A DNA stretch of 62,410 nucleotides from Anaerocolumna sp. Its GTDB lineage: Bacteria > Bacillota > Clostridia > Lachnospirales > Lachnospiraceae. The position numbers and the translations under genes were made by a program. The notes under the pieces were generated by a model. It had not been told where the DNA came from and did no database searches. It worked only from the letters and a program-made list of their open reading frames with translations. The stretch lies in assembly GCA_029256725.1 (NCBI GenBank), contig JAQSXJ010000008.1, forward strand, positions 1 to 62,410, written 5' to 3'. Of the stretch, positions 1 through 8,425 are shown piece by piece; the stretch's first letter is position 1; each line of letters begins with the position of its first letter.

Positions 1-234
1 AACTTTACGTTTCTGGGGAATCAGGTTAATCTTCTTATCTGAATCAAACAGAACTTTGTCATTTAAGACAATTCTTCCTGTGTCCGGTTTCTCTATTCCA
101 GCTATACATTTTAAAGTCATGCTCTTTCCGCAGCCGGAAGCTCCTAAAAGACCAAGCCTGTTACCAGCGGTCTCCAGACTGACATTTAAAGAGAAATCTT
201 TGAATTTTTTTGTGATATCAACTGATAAACTCAT
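1..234 (-). CDS. modC: Molybdate ABC transporter ATPase ModC (partial, cut by left edge)
   Basis: Only the N-terminal 78 codons lie in the window; the gene runs off the left end. The translation has the Walker A motif GASGCGKS near residues 32-39, followed by the TLKCIAGIEKPDTGRI stretch typical of transporter ATPases. It would hydrolyse ATP at the inner membrane face to drive ModB-mediated molybdate or tungstate import. The assignment rests on the neighbouring modB and modA on the same strand. A 338-bp repeat-filled gap separates it from modB, which is unusual for a compact modABC operon. Confidence 0.88.
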   Translation of the reverse strand, partial: MSLSVDITKKFKDFSLNVSLETAGNRLGLLGASGCGKSMTLKCIAGIEKPDTGRIVLNDKVLFDSDKKINLIPQKRKV

Positions 235-376
235 TTTGTTCCCCTCTTAATACTTAGGCATGGCACTGTAACTCCGAAATATTGCCACCACACTATCGTC
301 ATAAATTTTCCTATAAAAGTACTAATTAAATTAATGTCTCATTTTGTTATCTTAAATTGTTTGCTTGTATTTTTTC

Positions 377-440
377 CTGTTTTGTTTGTCTGTTTTATTT
401 GCCTGTTTATTTGCCTGTTTTATTTGCCTGTTTTGATATC
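377..440. repeat. 13-bp tandem repeat, about 5 units, between modB and modC
   Basis: Units of the form CTGTTTTATTTGC start at about 377, 390, 403, 415 and 428; one unit is 12 bp and the last decays. It lies in the modB-modC gap with no open reading frame. Confidence 0.8.
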
Positions 441-530
441 TTAACCATTGTCTCAAAATTATTATCTTAACCATTGTCTCAAAATTATTATTTTTACCAT
501 TGTCTCAAAATTTTCTTAAACCCTTGTCTC
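441..530. repeat. 26-bp direct repeat, 3-4 units, between modB and modC
   Basis: Two near-identical 26-bp units start at 441 and 467 (core CCATTGTCTCAAAATTATTA), a third at about 493 and a decayed fourth ends near 530. With the preceding 13-bp array it fills the gap between modB and modC. I see no gene here. Confidence 0.82.
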
Positions 531-572
531 TAGATACATCATAAATTATTACCTCTAATTATTGCTTCTTAA

Positions 573-1277
573 CTATAAATATGAATCCTTGCTGCTAGTC
601 TTGTGCTTCACAACTTTTGTAGTATATCTTTTCCTGCTTGGCAGATAATTCATAAAAAATACTACAATAAAGGAAATTGCTACTATGATTGCTACCCACA
701 ACATGGCCTGTTCCATCTTATTTCCCTGGGTCGCGGAATAAATGGCTACCGGAACAGTTTGGGTTACACCTTTTATATTACCGGCAATCATTAAGGTCGC
801 CCCAAATTCACCCAGCGCTCTTGCAAAAGAAAGAATACCGCCGGATATGATGCCCGGAAGTGCCAACGGCATTATGATGGCCCAGAATATCTTCATCTCT
901 GATAACCCTAAGGTTCTGCCGGCATAAACAACATTTTTGTCAATCTGTTCAAATGCAGCCTTTGCTGATCTGTACATTAGCGGAAAAGCAATTACTACCG
1001 CTGCAATCACTGTTGCTGACCAGGAAAATACTATTCGGATATCAAATAAAGCCAGAAACTTCCCAAGAGGACCTCTTTTCCCAAATAACAGCAGCAGGAA
1101 GAATCCCGCTACTGTTGGTGGTAAAACTAAAGGAAGGGTAAATAATCCATCCAATGCCCATTGCAGTTTTCCTTTAAGCTTAAGCACCGAATGTGCAGCA
1201 TAAATACCTAGAAAAAAGGTTATCGCTGTGGCTAATATAGAGGTCTTCATGGAAATGAGAAGTGGTGACCAATCCAT
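573..1277 (-). CDS. modB: Molybdate ABC transporter permease ModB
   Basis: This 234-residue integral membrane protein forms the molybdate/tungstate channel with ModC and receives substrate from ModA. Five to six hydrophobic segments are visible. The cytoplasmic loop has the permease EAA signature (AGRTLGLSEMKIFWAIIMPLALPG read in parts around residues 121-143), and the ARALGEFGATLM stretch is characteristic of ModB/CysT permeases. Length is normal for the family. The start has AAGGAG seven bases upstream. It follows modA by 85 bp on the same strand. Confidence 0.95.
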   Translation of the reverse strand: MDWSPLLISMKTSILATAITFFLGIYAAHSVLKLKGKLQWALDGLFTLPLVLPPTVAGFFLLLLFGKRGPLGKFLALFDIRIVFSWSATVIAAVVIAFPLMYRSAKAAFEQIDKNVVYAGRTLGLSEMKIFWAIIMPLALPGIISGGILSFARALGEFGATLMIAGNIKGVTQTVPVAIYSATQGNKMEQAMLWVAIIVAISFIVVFFMNYLPSRKRYTTKVVKHKTSSKDSYL

Positions 1278-1362
1278 CTATCTACTCCTTCCGTATGTTG
1301 ATTATAAATGTAATTATATAGAATAACTGATTATTTGCAACAGATTATTATTTTCTTCCTCA

Positions 1363-2244
1363 TTACTTATTAGCAATAAAACCATATTTCTCAAAGATTC
1401 CTAAAGCCTCATCGGAAGCCAGATACTCAACAAAAGTCTTTGCTGCATCCTGAACTTTGGAATCCTTGACAACTGCTACCGGATATATCGCTTTTGATAC
1501 GCTTCCCTCAGGAGCTTCTGCTACCACTTTTACATCTGTTGAAGATTTCGCATCAGTTGCATAAACTACACCGGCATCTGCATTTCCTGTGGCAATCCAG
1601 GTAAGTACTTCCGTAACATCTTTTCCGTAGGTTGCTTTCTCTTTTACCTGATCCAACATGCCAAGTGAGGTAAAGATCTCTTCTGAATATTGTCCAACAG
1701 GAACGCTGGCTGGATCTCCAAGAGCTATGGTTTCAGCTTTGATGATATCCTCAAAGCTTGCAATATCAAGGGTACTGTCACTTGGTACAATCAGAACAAC
1801 TTTATTCTCTAACAGCTCTTTCTTAGAACCATCTAAGATTAACCCACCCTCTTCTAAAGCTTTCATTTGCTTTAAGGCAGCAGACATAAATACATCAACC
1901 GGGGCTCCTTGCTCAATCTGTTCCTGCAACGATCCTGAACTGCCAAATGTGAAAGTTAAAGTAACACCTTCATTGGCAGCTTCATAAAGTGGTTTGATTT
2001 CTTCCATTGCATTCTGAAGACTTGCTGCTGCCGCAATTAGAATTTCTACACTTTCTGTCTCTTTTGCAGGTTCTGTAGTTGGCGCTTCTGTAGTTTCTGG
2101 TGTAGGAGTCTCGGTAGCTGCCTGTGTTGCATCCGGTGTAACTGTGTTATTTGCGCTGGTTGAATTGTTCTTAGAACTGCAGCCTGCAACTAAAAGAGCC
2201 ATTAAGAAGACAGCAAGCATTAATGTGTTTTTTAAATTTTTCAT
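1363..2244 (-). CDS. modA: Molybdate-binding lipoprotein ModA
   Basis: Extracellular substrate-binding lipoprotein of the molybdate importer. The start at 2244 is preferred because AGGAGAA sits just upstream and gives a clean signal peptide ending in LLVAGC, with Cys22 as lipidation site; an in-frame TTG/ATG extension to 2304 would spoil the signal. A Thr/Pro/Glu-rich linker (about residues 30-62) precedes the ModA domain beginning VEILIAAAASLQNAM, with the family GSSGSLQEQIEQGAPVDVF motif that contacts the oxyanion. Length is about 293 residues. It is first in the modABC order and is preceded by a leader of roughly 215 nt with a perfect hairpin. Confidence 0.95.
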   Translation of the reverse strand: MKNLKNTLMLAVFLMALLVAGCSSKNNSTSANNTVTPDATQAATETPTPETTEAPTTEPAKETESVEILIAAAASLQNAMEEIKPLYEAANEGVTLTFTFGSSGSLQEQIEQGAPVDVFMSAALKQMKALEEGGLILDGSKKELLENKVVLIVPSDSTLDIASFEDIIKAETIALGDPASVPVGQYSEEIFTSLGMLDQVKEKATYGKDVTEVLTWIATGNADAGVVYATDAKSSTDVKVVAEAPEGSVSKAIYPVAVVKDSKVQDAAKTFVEYLASDEALGIFEKYGFIANK

Positions 2245-2339
2245 AAAATTCTCCTTCCATTCTCCAATATCTAACATAAATTCTGTATATGCAAATGCAG
2301 TCATTTCTATAGCTGCATATCTGCCTTAAAAATAGAGAA

Positions 2340-2366
2340 AGTCTAAGACCATACATGTCTTAGACT
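2340..2366 (-). promoter_or_regulatory. Perfect 10-bp hairpin in the modA leader
   Basis: AGTCTAAGAC (2340-2349) and GTCTTAGACT (2357-2366) are perfect inverted repeats with a 7-nt loop. On the minus strand the stem is followed by a U-rich stretch (TTTCTCTATTTTT), so it could act as an attenuator or as a regulator binding site. It lies about 95 bp upstream of the modA start and downstream of the predicted promoter. Confidence 0.65.
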
Positions 2367-2465
2367 CCATTGTCTTATGTGATATTTGATTTGATTGCTA
2401 CTATTTCGAATTAATTTAAACTCATTTTTGTTTAGTTTAATCCTGTTTAGTTCGGTATTGTTTGT

Positions 2466-2494
2466 ATTGTACACAGGGTGTAATTGTATGTCAA
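2466..2494 (-). promoter_or_regulatory. Predicted sigma-A promoter of modA
   Basis: Minus-strand TTGACA (2489-2494), 17-bp spacer, TACAAT (2466-2471). This matches the vegetative consensus closely and would start transcription near 2459, giving a leader of about 215 nt. Confidence 0.7.
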
Positions 2495-2653
2495 GTTCTT
2501 TTTATCCTCTTTTTGTTAAGTTTGTTAATTATTATGGTTTTTCATTTAGATATCCAATCGAATACCACAATATTTCAGTATTGACTTTATCATTCGGGTT
2601 CATAAATTGACAGAGCAACATTATCGCTGACAATAGTTAAGCAGTAATCTAAG

Positions 2654-2700
2654 GCGTGTCTGAAAACTGCTTGTGCCGAGCTGGGCGTTCAGGTTTGTAA
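2654..2700. repeat. Solo end of the 180-bp MITE-like element found near 50 kb
   Basis: The 24 bases at 2656-2679 are identical to the left end of the element at 49967-50146 (GTGTCTGAAAACTGCTTGTG followed by CCGA), and similarity fades by about 2700. No right end is seen, so this is a remnant. Confidence 0.65.
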
Positions 2701-2725
2701 GTGTGATTTAGTTTTAAAATGTATC

Positions 2726-2773
2726 AAAAAAACACGCTGCTTTTCCACCTATAGTAATGATAAAGCAACGTGT
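2726..2773 (-). terminator. Intrinsic terminator downstream of the HTH-PBP regulator
   Basis: Minus-strand stem ACACGTTGCTTT pairs with AAAGCAGCGTGT across a 17-nt loop and is followed by seven T residues. It ends the transcript of the regulator gene. Confidence 0.85.
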
Positions 2774-2817
2774 CAATGTATATTATAAGATAGTTATATT
2801 AAAGCGATTGCAGCAAT

Positions 2818-2868
2818 CTATACTTTTATTCCAGCTATATTTTTATTCCAGTGATACTTTTATTCCAG
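2818..2868. repeat. 17-bp tandem repeat, 3 units, overlapping the regulator stop codon
   Basis: Units CTATACTTTTATTCCAG, CTATATTTTTATTCCAG and TGATACTTTTATTCCAG start at 2818, 2835 and 2852. The third contains the stop codon of the regulator (2860-2862), so copy-number change could extend or shorten the 3-prime region. Confidence 0.8.
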
Positions 2869-3870
2869 TATTTTTCCCATATCTGTGTTATCATAACCGG
2901 ACATATGATCCACTTCTGCATGAAATTCCTTCGAATTTAATATTTCCAATATATTTTGAAACCATATTGTTCGGTATGCTTCTTCTTTAACAACAAGGTC
3001 ATAACTTTCTGTTTGGATAGGTACAAATTCCAGACCAGCCATTTCCTTACTTACTCTTTCTATACCAAGAGATACATCGGCACTTCCTCTTGCTACTGCT
3101 CCTGCACAAGCCAAATGTGAGGTCACTTCCCTGTTATACCCTTTTATTTGAGCTTTGTTAATTGCAAGCTTTCTTAAGTACTCATCCAATAATATCCTTG
3201 TACCGCTGCCTTTCTCACGATTTACCATAACAACATCTTCTCTTGTAAGATCAGCAAAACTTTTAATAGCTTTGGGATTGCCCTTACCGACATAAAATCC
3301 CTGTGTTCTGCATACGAGATGAATACGACGATAAAAAGTTCCCGGCAGCATTCTTCGTACATACTCTTTATTATATTCACCGGTATCGCCATCCCATAAA
3401 TGAGCTGTTGCCACATCTACTTTATCCTGGTACAAATCGTATAAACCGTTATAACTTCCTTTATAGGAACGAAAAATGGCAGTCTCAGTAAGTCTGGCAG
3501 CCAGATGATTACACAAAGCTTCCAGTAAAATATCCTGTCCGCAGATTATGATATTTCTCCCTTTCATCATATCCAGTTCTTCCATCCCATCGTAATCTGA
3601 TGGAACCGGTTCCCGCCTTACAAAGGAGGTCGCCTGCTTTGGTGCTGTCTGCGCACTAGCTGCAATTGTATCCTTATTATTGGCCTCCTCCCTCTTCGTA
3701 TCCTCCTGTTTATTATTAAGATAATTATCAAGGTCTGCTTTGCCAATACGGAACTGCCTGCCGATTTTTTTGCATTTAAATTCACCCCGTTTAATCATTT
3801 CATACACGGTGCTCTTTTTTATTCTTAAAATATCTGCTACTTCCTGCGGTGTATAGAGTTCCTCGTTCAC
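2860..3870 (-). CDS. Helix-turn-helix / periplasmic-binding-domain regulator (probable molybdate or tungstate sensor)
   Basis: One-component regulator of 336 residues. The N-terminal excisionase/MerR-type HTH (YTPQEVADILRIKKSTVYEM, about residues 6-55) binds DNA. After an acidic and Ala-rich linker comes a PBP-like domain (about 100-330) related to substrate-binding proteins, including MVNREKGSGTRILLDEYL, which resembles anion-binding ModA-like folds. A GTG start at 3870 is chosen because AAAGGAG lies six bases upstream; the longer ATG start at 3903 has no comparable site. It is upstream of and collinear with modABC, so control of molybdate uptake is likely. Known: this domain fusion occurs beside molybdate/tungstate transporters. 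The ligand here is inferred. Confidence 0.82.
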   Translation of the reverse strand: MNEELYTPQEVADILRIKKSTVYEMIKRGEFKCKKIGRQFRIGKADLDNYLNNKQEDTKREEANNKDTIAASAQTAPKQATSFVRREPVPSDYDGMEELDMMKGRNIIICGQDILLEALCNHLAARLTETAIFRSYKGSYNGLYDLYQDKVDVATAHLWDGDTGEYNKEYVRRMLPGTFYRRIHLVCRTQGFYVGKGNPKAIKSFADLTREDVVMVNREKGSGTRILLDEYLRKLAINKAQIKGYNREVTSHLACAGAVARGSADVSLGIERVSKEMAGLEFVPIQTESYDLVVKEEAYRTIWFQNILEILNSKEFHAEVDHMSGYDNTDMGKILE

Positions 3871-4060
3871 TTTTCGCTCCTTTAATCCACTATAGGTACC
3901 CACTCTAGGTACAAAAAATTCTCAAACACATTAATATTATCATACAACATAATCCCTTATGACTCTATATCAGGTGCATTGATAATGAATAAAATTATAA
4001 AAGCTGTCTTAAGATTTGTCAATATCATGTAATTCCTATTATCTATTCGATTGTTTAATC

Positions 4061-4131
4061 AAAAAAGACTGTTACGCTTCAGGAAAAGATAACCAGATTT
4101 CCCTAGCTATTCTTCTCCTAACGTAACAGTC
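4061..4131 (-). terminator. Terminator of pnp, long two-part stem
   Basis: GACTGTTACG (4067-4076) pairs with CGTAACAGTC (4122-4131); inside, AGGAGAAGA pairs with TCTTTTCCT. On the minus strand the stem is followed by TTTTTT. It lies ten bases past the pnp stop codon. Confidence 0.85.
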
Positions 4132-4141
4132 TCATAAAGTT

Positions 4142-6229
4142 TTATTTTACATCTTTGATACTAAAGCTGATTCTTCCCATCTTATCTTTGCCAAGGCATA
4201 CTACCTTAACAATATCACCAAGTGAAAGAACATCTTCTACTTTATCAATTCTCTCTTTAGAAATCTTTGAAATGTGAACCATACCCTCTTTGCCGGGAGC
4301 AAATTCAAGGAAAGCACCAAATTCTTTAATACTAACTACCTTACCTTCAAAAATCTGTCCTTCTTCAAATTCTGTAACAATAGTCTGGATTAGTTTGATT
4401 GCTTTCTGAATACTCTCACCATCAACTCCGCATACAGATACAGATCCGTCATCGGTAATATCAATCTTAACACCTGTCAGCTCGATAATAGCATTGATGG
4501 TCTTTCCTCTCTGTCCAACAACATCGCCGATCTTAGTAGGATCAATCTTAATCTGTACGATCTTAGGTGAGTAAGGTCCAACTTCTGTACGAGGTTCACT
4601 GATGCAGGGAGCCATAATATCATTAAGGATATAAGTTCTGGCTTCCTTTGTACGATAAATTGCTTTCTCAATGATTTCTCTGGTAAGACCGTGAATCTTG
4701 ATATCCATCTGGATAGCTGTAATACCCTTGTGAGTACCTGCAACCTTAAAGTCCATGTCTCCGAAGAAATCTTCGAGACCCTGGATATCAGTAAGGATGA
4801 TATAATCATCATCTGTATCACCGGTTACAAGACCTACTGAGATACCTGCTACCATGCTCTTAATAGGAACACCTGCTGCCATTAAGGACAGAGTGGAAGC
4901 ACAGATACTTCCCTGGGAAGTGGAACCGTTGGATTCCAATACTTCTGATACGGTACGGATTGCATAAGGGAATTCTTCCTCAGAAGGAAGCACAGGCACT
5001 AATGCTTTCTCAGCTAAAGCGCCATGACCGATTTCACGTCTTCCGGGTCCTCTGGAAGGTCTGGTCTCACCTACTGAGTATGAAGGGAAGTTATAATGAT
5101 GCATATAACGTTTGGTCTTTTCATTTTCATCAATACCGTCTAACTTCTGGATTTCTGCAAGAGCTCCTAAAGTTGTTATGGTAAGAACCTGTGTCTGTCC
5201 TCTGGTAAACATAGCAGAACCATGTGTTCTGGGAAGAATATCTACTTCTGCCGCAAGGTGTCTGATCTGATTAATATCACGGCCGTCAGGACGTTTCTGA
5301 TCTTTTAATATCATCTTACGAACAGTCTTCTTCTGGAATTTATAAATAGCTTCTCCCAGTAAAGGAATCCATTCCGGATGCGTTTCCTGGTAACGCTCTA
5401 CAAGCTTATCGGTAATAACACGGATATTTTCTTCTCTAACCTGCTTTACATCAGTAAATACTGCTTCTTCCATGCCTTCCGGTGTAACAAAAGCAACCAT
5501 ATCTTCATAGAGATCTGCAGGGGTATCACATTTGATGTAATCATGTTTGGACTTTCCGCACTCTGCTACGATGGACTCAATAAAAGTAATTACTTTCTGA
5601 TTCAATTCATGAGCAGCAAAAATCGCCTCAATCATTTTATCTTCCGGTAATTCAGAGGCACCGGCTTCAATCATGATAACTTTTTCTTTGGTGGAAGCTA
5701 CTGTTAAGCTTAAGGTAGATTTCTCTCTCTGGGCACTGGTAGGATTAAATACCAGCTCTCCGTCAACCATACCAACCATGGTTGAAGCTGTAGGGCCGTC
5801 AAAAGGAATATCAGATATCGCTGTTGCGATAGCAGAACCAAGCATAGCGGTAAGTTCAGGACTACAATCCTGATCTACACACATAACAAGATTGTTAAGG
5901 GTTACGTCATTTCTGTAATCCTTAGGGAACAGAGGTCTCATCGGTCTGTCAATAACACGTGAGGTAAGAATGGCATTATCAGAGGCTTTTCCCTCTCTCT
6001 TAATAAATCCTCCGGGAATTTTACCTACTGCATATAATTTCTCTTCATATTCAACACTTAAAGGGAAGAAATCTATTCCTTCTCTGGGTTTATCGGATGC
6101 TGTTGCAGTTGATAAAACAACAGTATCACCATAATGCATAAATGCTGCACCGTTTGCCTGAGCTGCTACTCTGCCTATTTCTACAGTAAGGGTTCTGCCG
6201 GCAAGCTCCATGGAAAAACTTTTGTACAT
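4142..6229 (-). CDS. pnp: Polyribonucleotide nucleotidyltransferase (PNPase)
   Basis: Phosphorolytic 3-prime to 5-prime exoribonuclease of the RNA degradation machinery, 695 residues, normal length. Two RNase PH-like domains (about 10-220 and 310-540; the second has QVLTITTLG and TSQGSICASTLSLMAAGVP), a KH domain (about 555-615, VGQRGKTINAIIE) and an S1 domain (about 622-692, FEGKVVSIKEFGAFLEF). The start has AAAGGAG upstream. In most bacteria pnp directly follows rpsO; here rpsO is on the same strand at 33158-33424, about 27 kb upstream in the direction of transcription. Confidence 0.98.
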   Translation of the reverse strand: MYKSFSMELAGRTLTVEIGRVAAQANGAAFMHYGDTVVLSTATASDKPREGIDFFPLSVEYEEKLYAVGKIPGGFIKREGKASDNAILTSRVIDRPMRPLFPKDYRNDVTLNNLVMCVDQDCSPELTAMLGSAIATAISDIPFDGPTASTMVGMVDGELVFNPTSAQREKSTLSLTVASTKEKVIMIEAGASELPEDKMIEAIFAAHELNQKVITFIESIVAECGKSKHDYIKCDTPADLYEDMVAFVTPEGMEEAVFTDVKQVREENIRVITDKLVERYQETHPEWIPLLGEAIYKFQKKTVRKMILKDQKRPDGRDINQIRHLAAEVDILPRTHGSAMFTRGQTQVLTITTLGALAEIQKLDGIDENEKTKRYMHHYNFPSYSVGETRPSRGPGRREIGHGALAEKALVPVLPSEEEFPYAIRTVSEVLESNGSTSQGSICASTLSLMAAGVPIKSMVAGISVGLVTGDTDDDYIILTDIQGLEDFFGDMDFKVAGTHKGITAIQMDIKIHGLTREIIEKAIYRTKEARTYILNDIMAPCISEPRTEVGPYSPKIVQIKIDPTKIGDVVGQRGKTINAIIELTGVKIDITDDGSVSVCGVDGESIQKAIKLIQTIVTEFEEGQIFEGKVVSIKEFGAFLEFAPGKEGMVHISKISKERIDKVEDVLSLGDIVKVVCLGKDKMGRISFSIKDVK

Positions 6230-6498
6230 GAAATATCTCCTTTATTATAGTGGATTTGCCAAAGCTCCGAAACTACTGAAAAAAACATCCTCTTAATCTG
6301 ATTTTCAGTCAATGCCCTTTTCAGAAGTCTCGGATACTCTCTCTGGCATATAGAACAGTAAAAAACCTGCTTCCTTATATTATAGCACCAATTAGTTAAA
6401 ATTACTACTAAATTTTTCATTTGGAACCTAAAATAACCTGATATTGTTATAGGAAATAAGCAATATACAAGATATACCATATTTCTTTCAGAATCTTC

Positions 6499-6527
6499 TT
6501 GCACTCTCTTTCCTAATGTGATAGAAT
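6499..6527 (+). promoter_or_regulatory. Predicted promoter of the COG2509 flavoprotein gene
   Basis: TTGCAC (6499-6504), 17-bp spacer, TAGAAT (6522-6527), 46 bp before the ATG. The rest of the 343-bp divergent gap between pnp and this gene shows no other clear feature. Confidence 0.55.
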
Positions 6528-6572
6528 TGCTCTGGCAATTTGAAACTTTTACCTCACAAAAGGAGTGTTTTA

Positions 6573-7970
6573 ATGCAGAAATACGACGTAATAATAATCG
6601 GTGCCGGTCCATCCGGTATTTTTTGTGCCTATGAACTCATTAAAGAGAAAAAAGACCTGAAAATACTTATGGTAGAAAAAGGCCGCCCAATCGAAAAAAG
6701 AATGTGCCCTAAGAGAACAACCAAACATTGCGTTGGCTGTAAACCCTGCTCCATTACTACAGGATTTGCCGGTGCCGGAGCTTTCTCCGACGGTAAATTA
6801 TCCTTATCCCCGGATGTCGGCGGAAATCTTCCTGATATATTAGGATATGAAAAAACCATTGAATTATTAAAAGAATCCGATGACATCTACCTTAGTTTCG
6901 GTGCTGATACAAGCGTTTACGGCATTGATAAAGATGAAGAAATCAGAGAGATCAGAAGAAGGGCTATTAATGCCAATCTTAAATTGATAGAATGTCCCAT
7001 CCGTCATTTAGGTACGGAGGAAGGTTATAAAATTTATACAAGGCTTCAAGAGCATCTCTTAACCAGCGGCGTGGAGATGAAATTCAACACCATGGTACAG
7101 GATATCCTTATTGAAGATAAGAAAGTTCAGGCTGTTGTTTGTGCTGATGGTAATACTTATTATGCAGATGAAATCGTTTCTGCTATCGGACGTGAAGGTT
7201 CCGACTGGTTCAGCCATATCTGTCAGTCCCACGGAATCGAGACCAAGGTTGGTACGGTGGATATCGGTGTCAGAGTGGAAGTTCGTGATGAGGTAATGGA
7301 ATTCCTCAATAAGAATCTTTATGAAGCTAAGCTTGTGTACTACACTCCCACCTTCGATGATAAGGTAAGAACCTTCTGCTCCAATCCTTCCGGAGAAGTT
7401 GCAACGGAATATTATGAGAATGGTCTTGCCGTTGTTAACGGTCATGCATATAAGTCGAAAGAAATGAAGACAAGCAATACCAACTTTGCTATTCTGGTGT
7501 CTAAGAACTTTACAAAGCCCTTTAAAACACCAATCGAGTATGGTAAGTACATCGCTCAATTAAGCAATATGCTCTGCGACGGCAGAATTCTTGTACAGAC
7601 TTTCGGTGATTTCCAAAGAGGAAGAAGAACCACGGAAGAGAGACTTTGCAGGAACAATCTGATTCCCACCTTAAAGGATGCGGTTCCCGGTGATTTATCC
7701 TTAGTATTCCCTCACCGTATCATGGTGGATATCAAGGAGATGATCCTGGCTCTTGATAAGGTTACTCCCGGTATCGCAAGTGATGAGACACTTCTCTACG
7801 GTGTAGAAGTTAAGTTCTACTCCAATAAGGTTGTTGTTGATACAGATTTTGAAACCAGTATATCCGGTCTTCGAGCTATCGGTGACGGTGCATCTGTTAC
7901 CAGAGGTCTTCAGCAGGCTTCTGCCAACGGTATCAGCGTAGCTAAGAGTATCCTTGCTAAGATGGCATAG
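6573..7970 (+). CDS. FAD-dependent dehydrogenase, COG2509 family
   Basis: Cytoplasmic flavoprotein of 465 residues. The N-terminal Rossmann dinucleotide motif IIIGAGPSGIFCAYEL (about residues 6-21) binds FAD, followed by the Cys-rich segment CPKRTTKHCVGCKPC and GFAGAGAFSDGKLSLS that typify COG2509. The C-terminal FAD-contacting stretch is AIGDGASVTRGLQQASANG. The start at 6573 follows AAAGGAG; an upstream in-frame ATG at 6540 lies before that site and is rejected. Substrate is unknown for the family. It is monocistronic, divergent from pnp, and followed by a strong terminator. Confidence 0.88.
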   Translation: MQKYDVIIIGAGPSGIFCAYELIKEKKDLKILMVEKGRPIEKRMCPKRTTKHCVGCKPCSITTGFAGAGAFSDGKLSLSPDVGGNLPDILGYEKTIELLKESDDIYLSFGADTSVYGIDKDEEIREIRRRAINANLKLIECPIRHLGTEEGYKIYTRLQEHLLTSGVEMKFNTMVQDILIEDKKVQAVVCADGNTYYADEIVSAIGREGSDWFSHICQSHGIETKVGTVDIGVRVEVRDEVMEFLNKNLYEAKLVYYTPTFDDKVRTFCSNPSGEVATEYYENGLAVVNGHAYKSKEMKTSNTNFAILVSKNFTKPFKTPIEYGKYIAQLSNMLCDGRILVQTFGDFQRGRRTTEERLCRNNLIPTLKDAVPGDLSLVFPHRIMVDIKEMILALDKVTPGIASDETLLYGVEVKFYSNKVVVDTDFETSISGLRAIGDGASVTRGLQQASANGISVAKSILAKMA

Positions 7971-8023
7971 TCCTAAGAACAAAATAAATTATAAACCGGT
8001 ATCAATAGCTGGCATATGATAGA

Positions 8024-8059
8024 GAAATGCCCTGAGGAACTATCCTCAGGGCATTTCTT
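8024..8059. terminator. Strong terminator, 15-bp perfect stem
   Basis: GAAATGCCCTGAGGA (8024-8038) pairs perfectly with 8043-8057 across a 4-nt loop, with a short T-rich tail. It ends the COG2509 transcript and could work in both directions. Confidence 0.85.
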
Positions 8060-8147
8060 CTGTTGATTATATATCACTGTATATGGTCTGTATACACTTG
8101 AATAAATTCAATTTGAATAAATTCATCTTTTGTATTTACGCTAAGCT

Positions 8148-8336
8148 TTACATATCCTGGGATGCTTTTTTCGCTGCTGTTGTATTCTTAAAGTCCGTTG
8201 ATATCTGATAGTATCTTCCTGCTTTCTTAACCGTAACGTTTGCACTGTCATAATCTTTCTTAAAGATTTGTGCAACTTTATCTGCATAGGTTTTACTTCC
8301 TATAACTCCAAGTTTTACCTGGCTTTGATTATATTG
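8148..8336 (-). pseudogene. SPOR-domain C-terminal fragment (headless remnant)
   Basis: A 62-codon open stretch between an in-frame TGA (8337-8339) and a TAA (8148-8150), without a start codon. The translation begins QYNQSQVKLGVIGSKTYADK, continues with an Ala-Asn-Val-Thr-Val core, and has the GRYYQIST segment of peptidoglycan-binding SPOR repeats. SPOR domains commonly end cell-wall amidases and division proteins. No ribosome binding site or N-terminal part is present, so this is the tail of a deleted gene. The SPOR call is by motif resemblance only. Confidence 0.55.
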
Positions 8337-8350
8337 TCAAATAAATATCT

Positions 8351-8400
8351 TTTACTTATCCAGACAATGCATTATAATAAAACAAGCTTGTATTTTCTGC
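8351..8400 (+). promoter_or_regulatory. AraC gene promoter with an element shared with 14430-14469
   Basis: TTTACT (8351-8356), 16-bp spacer, TATAAT (8373-8378). The block CAGACAATGCATTATAAT (8361-8378) followed at offset 32 by TTTTCTGC (8393) recurs at 14430 with the same offset. This may be an autoregulatory AraC operator. Confidence 0.5.
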
Positions 8401-8425
8401 TTACTACAATAAGCAAGGAGTTCCT

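Noticed and set aside
2245..2640. Molybdenum-cofactor riboswitch upstream of modA
   Set aside because: The conserved multi-stem core was not recognisable; only a simple hairpin is supported.
4960..5650. Plus-strand open frames inside pnp
   Set aside because: They are antisense to a strongly conserved gene, with no ribosome binding sites.
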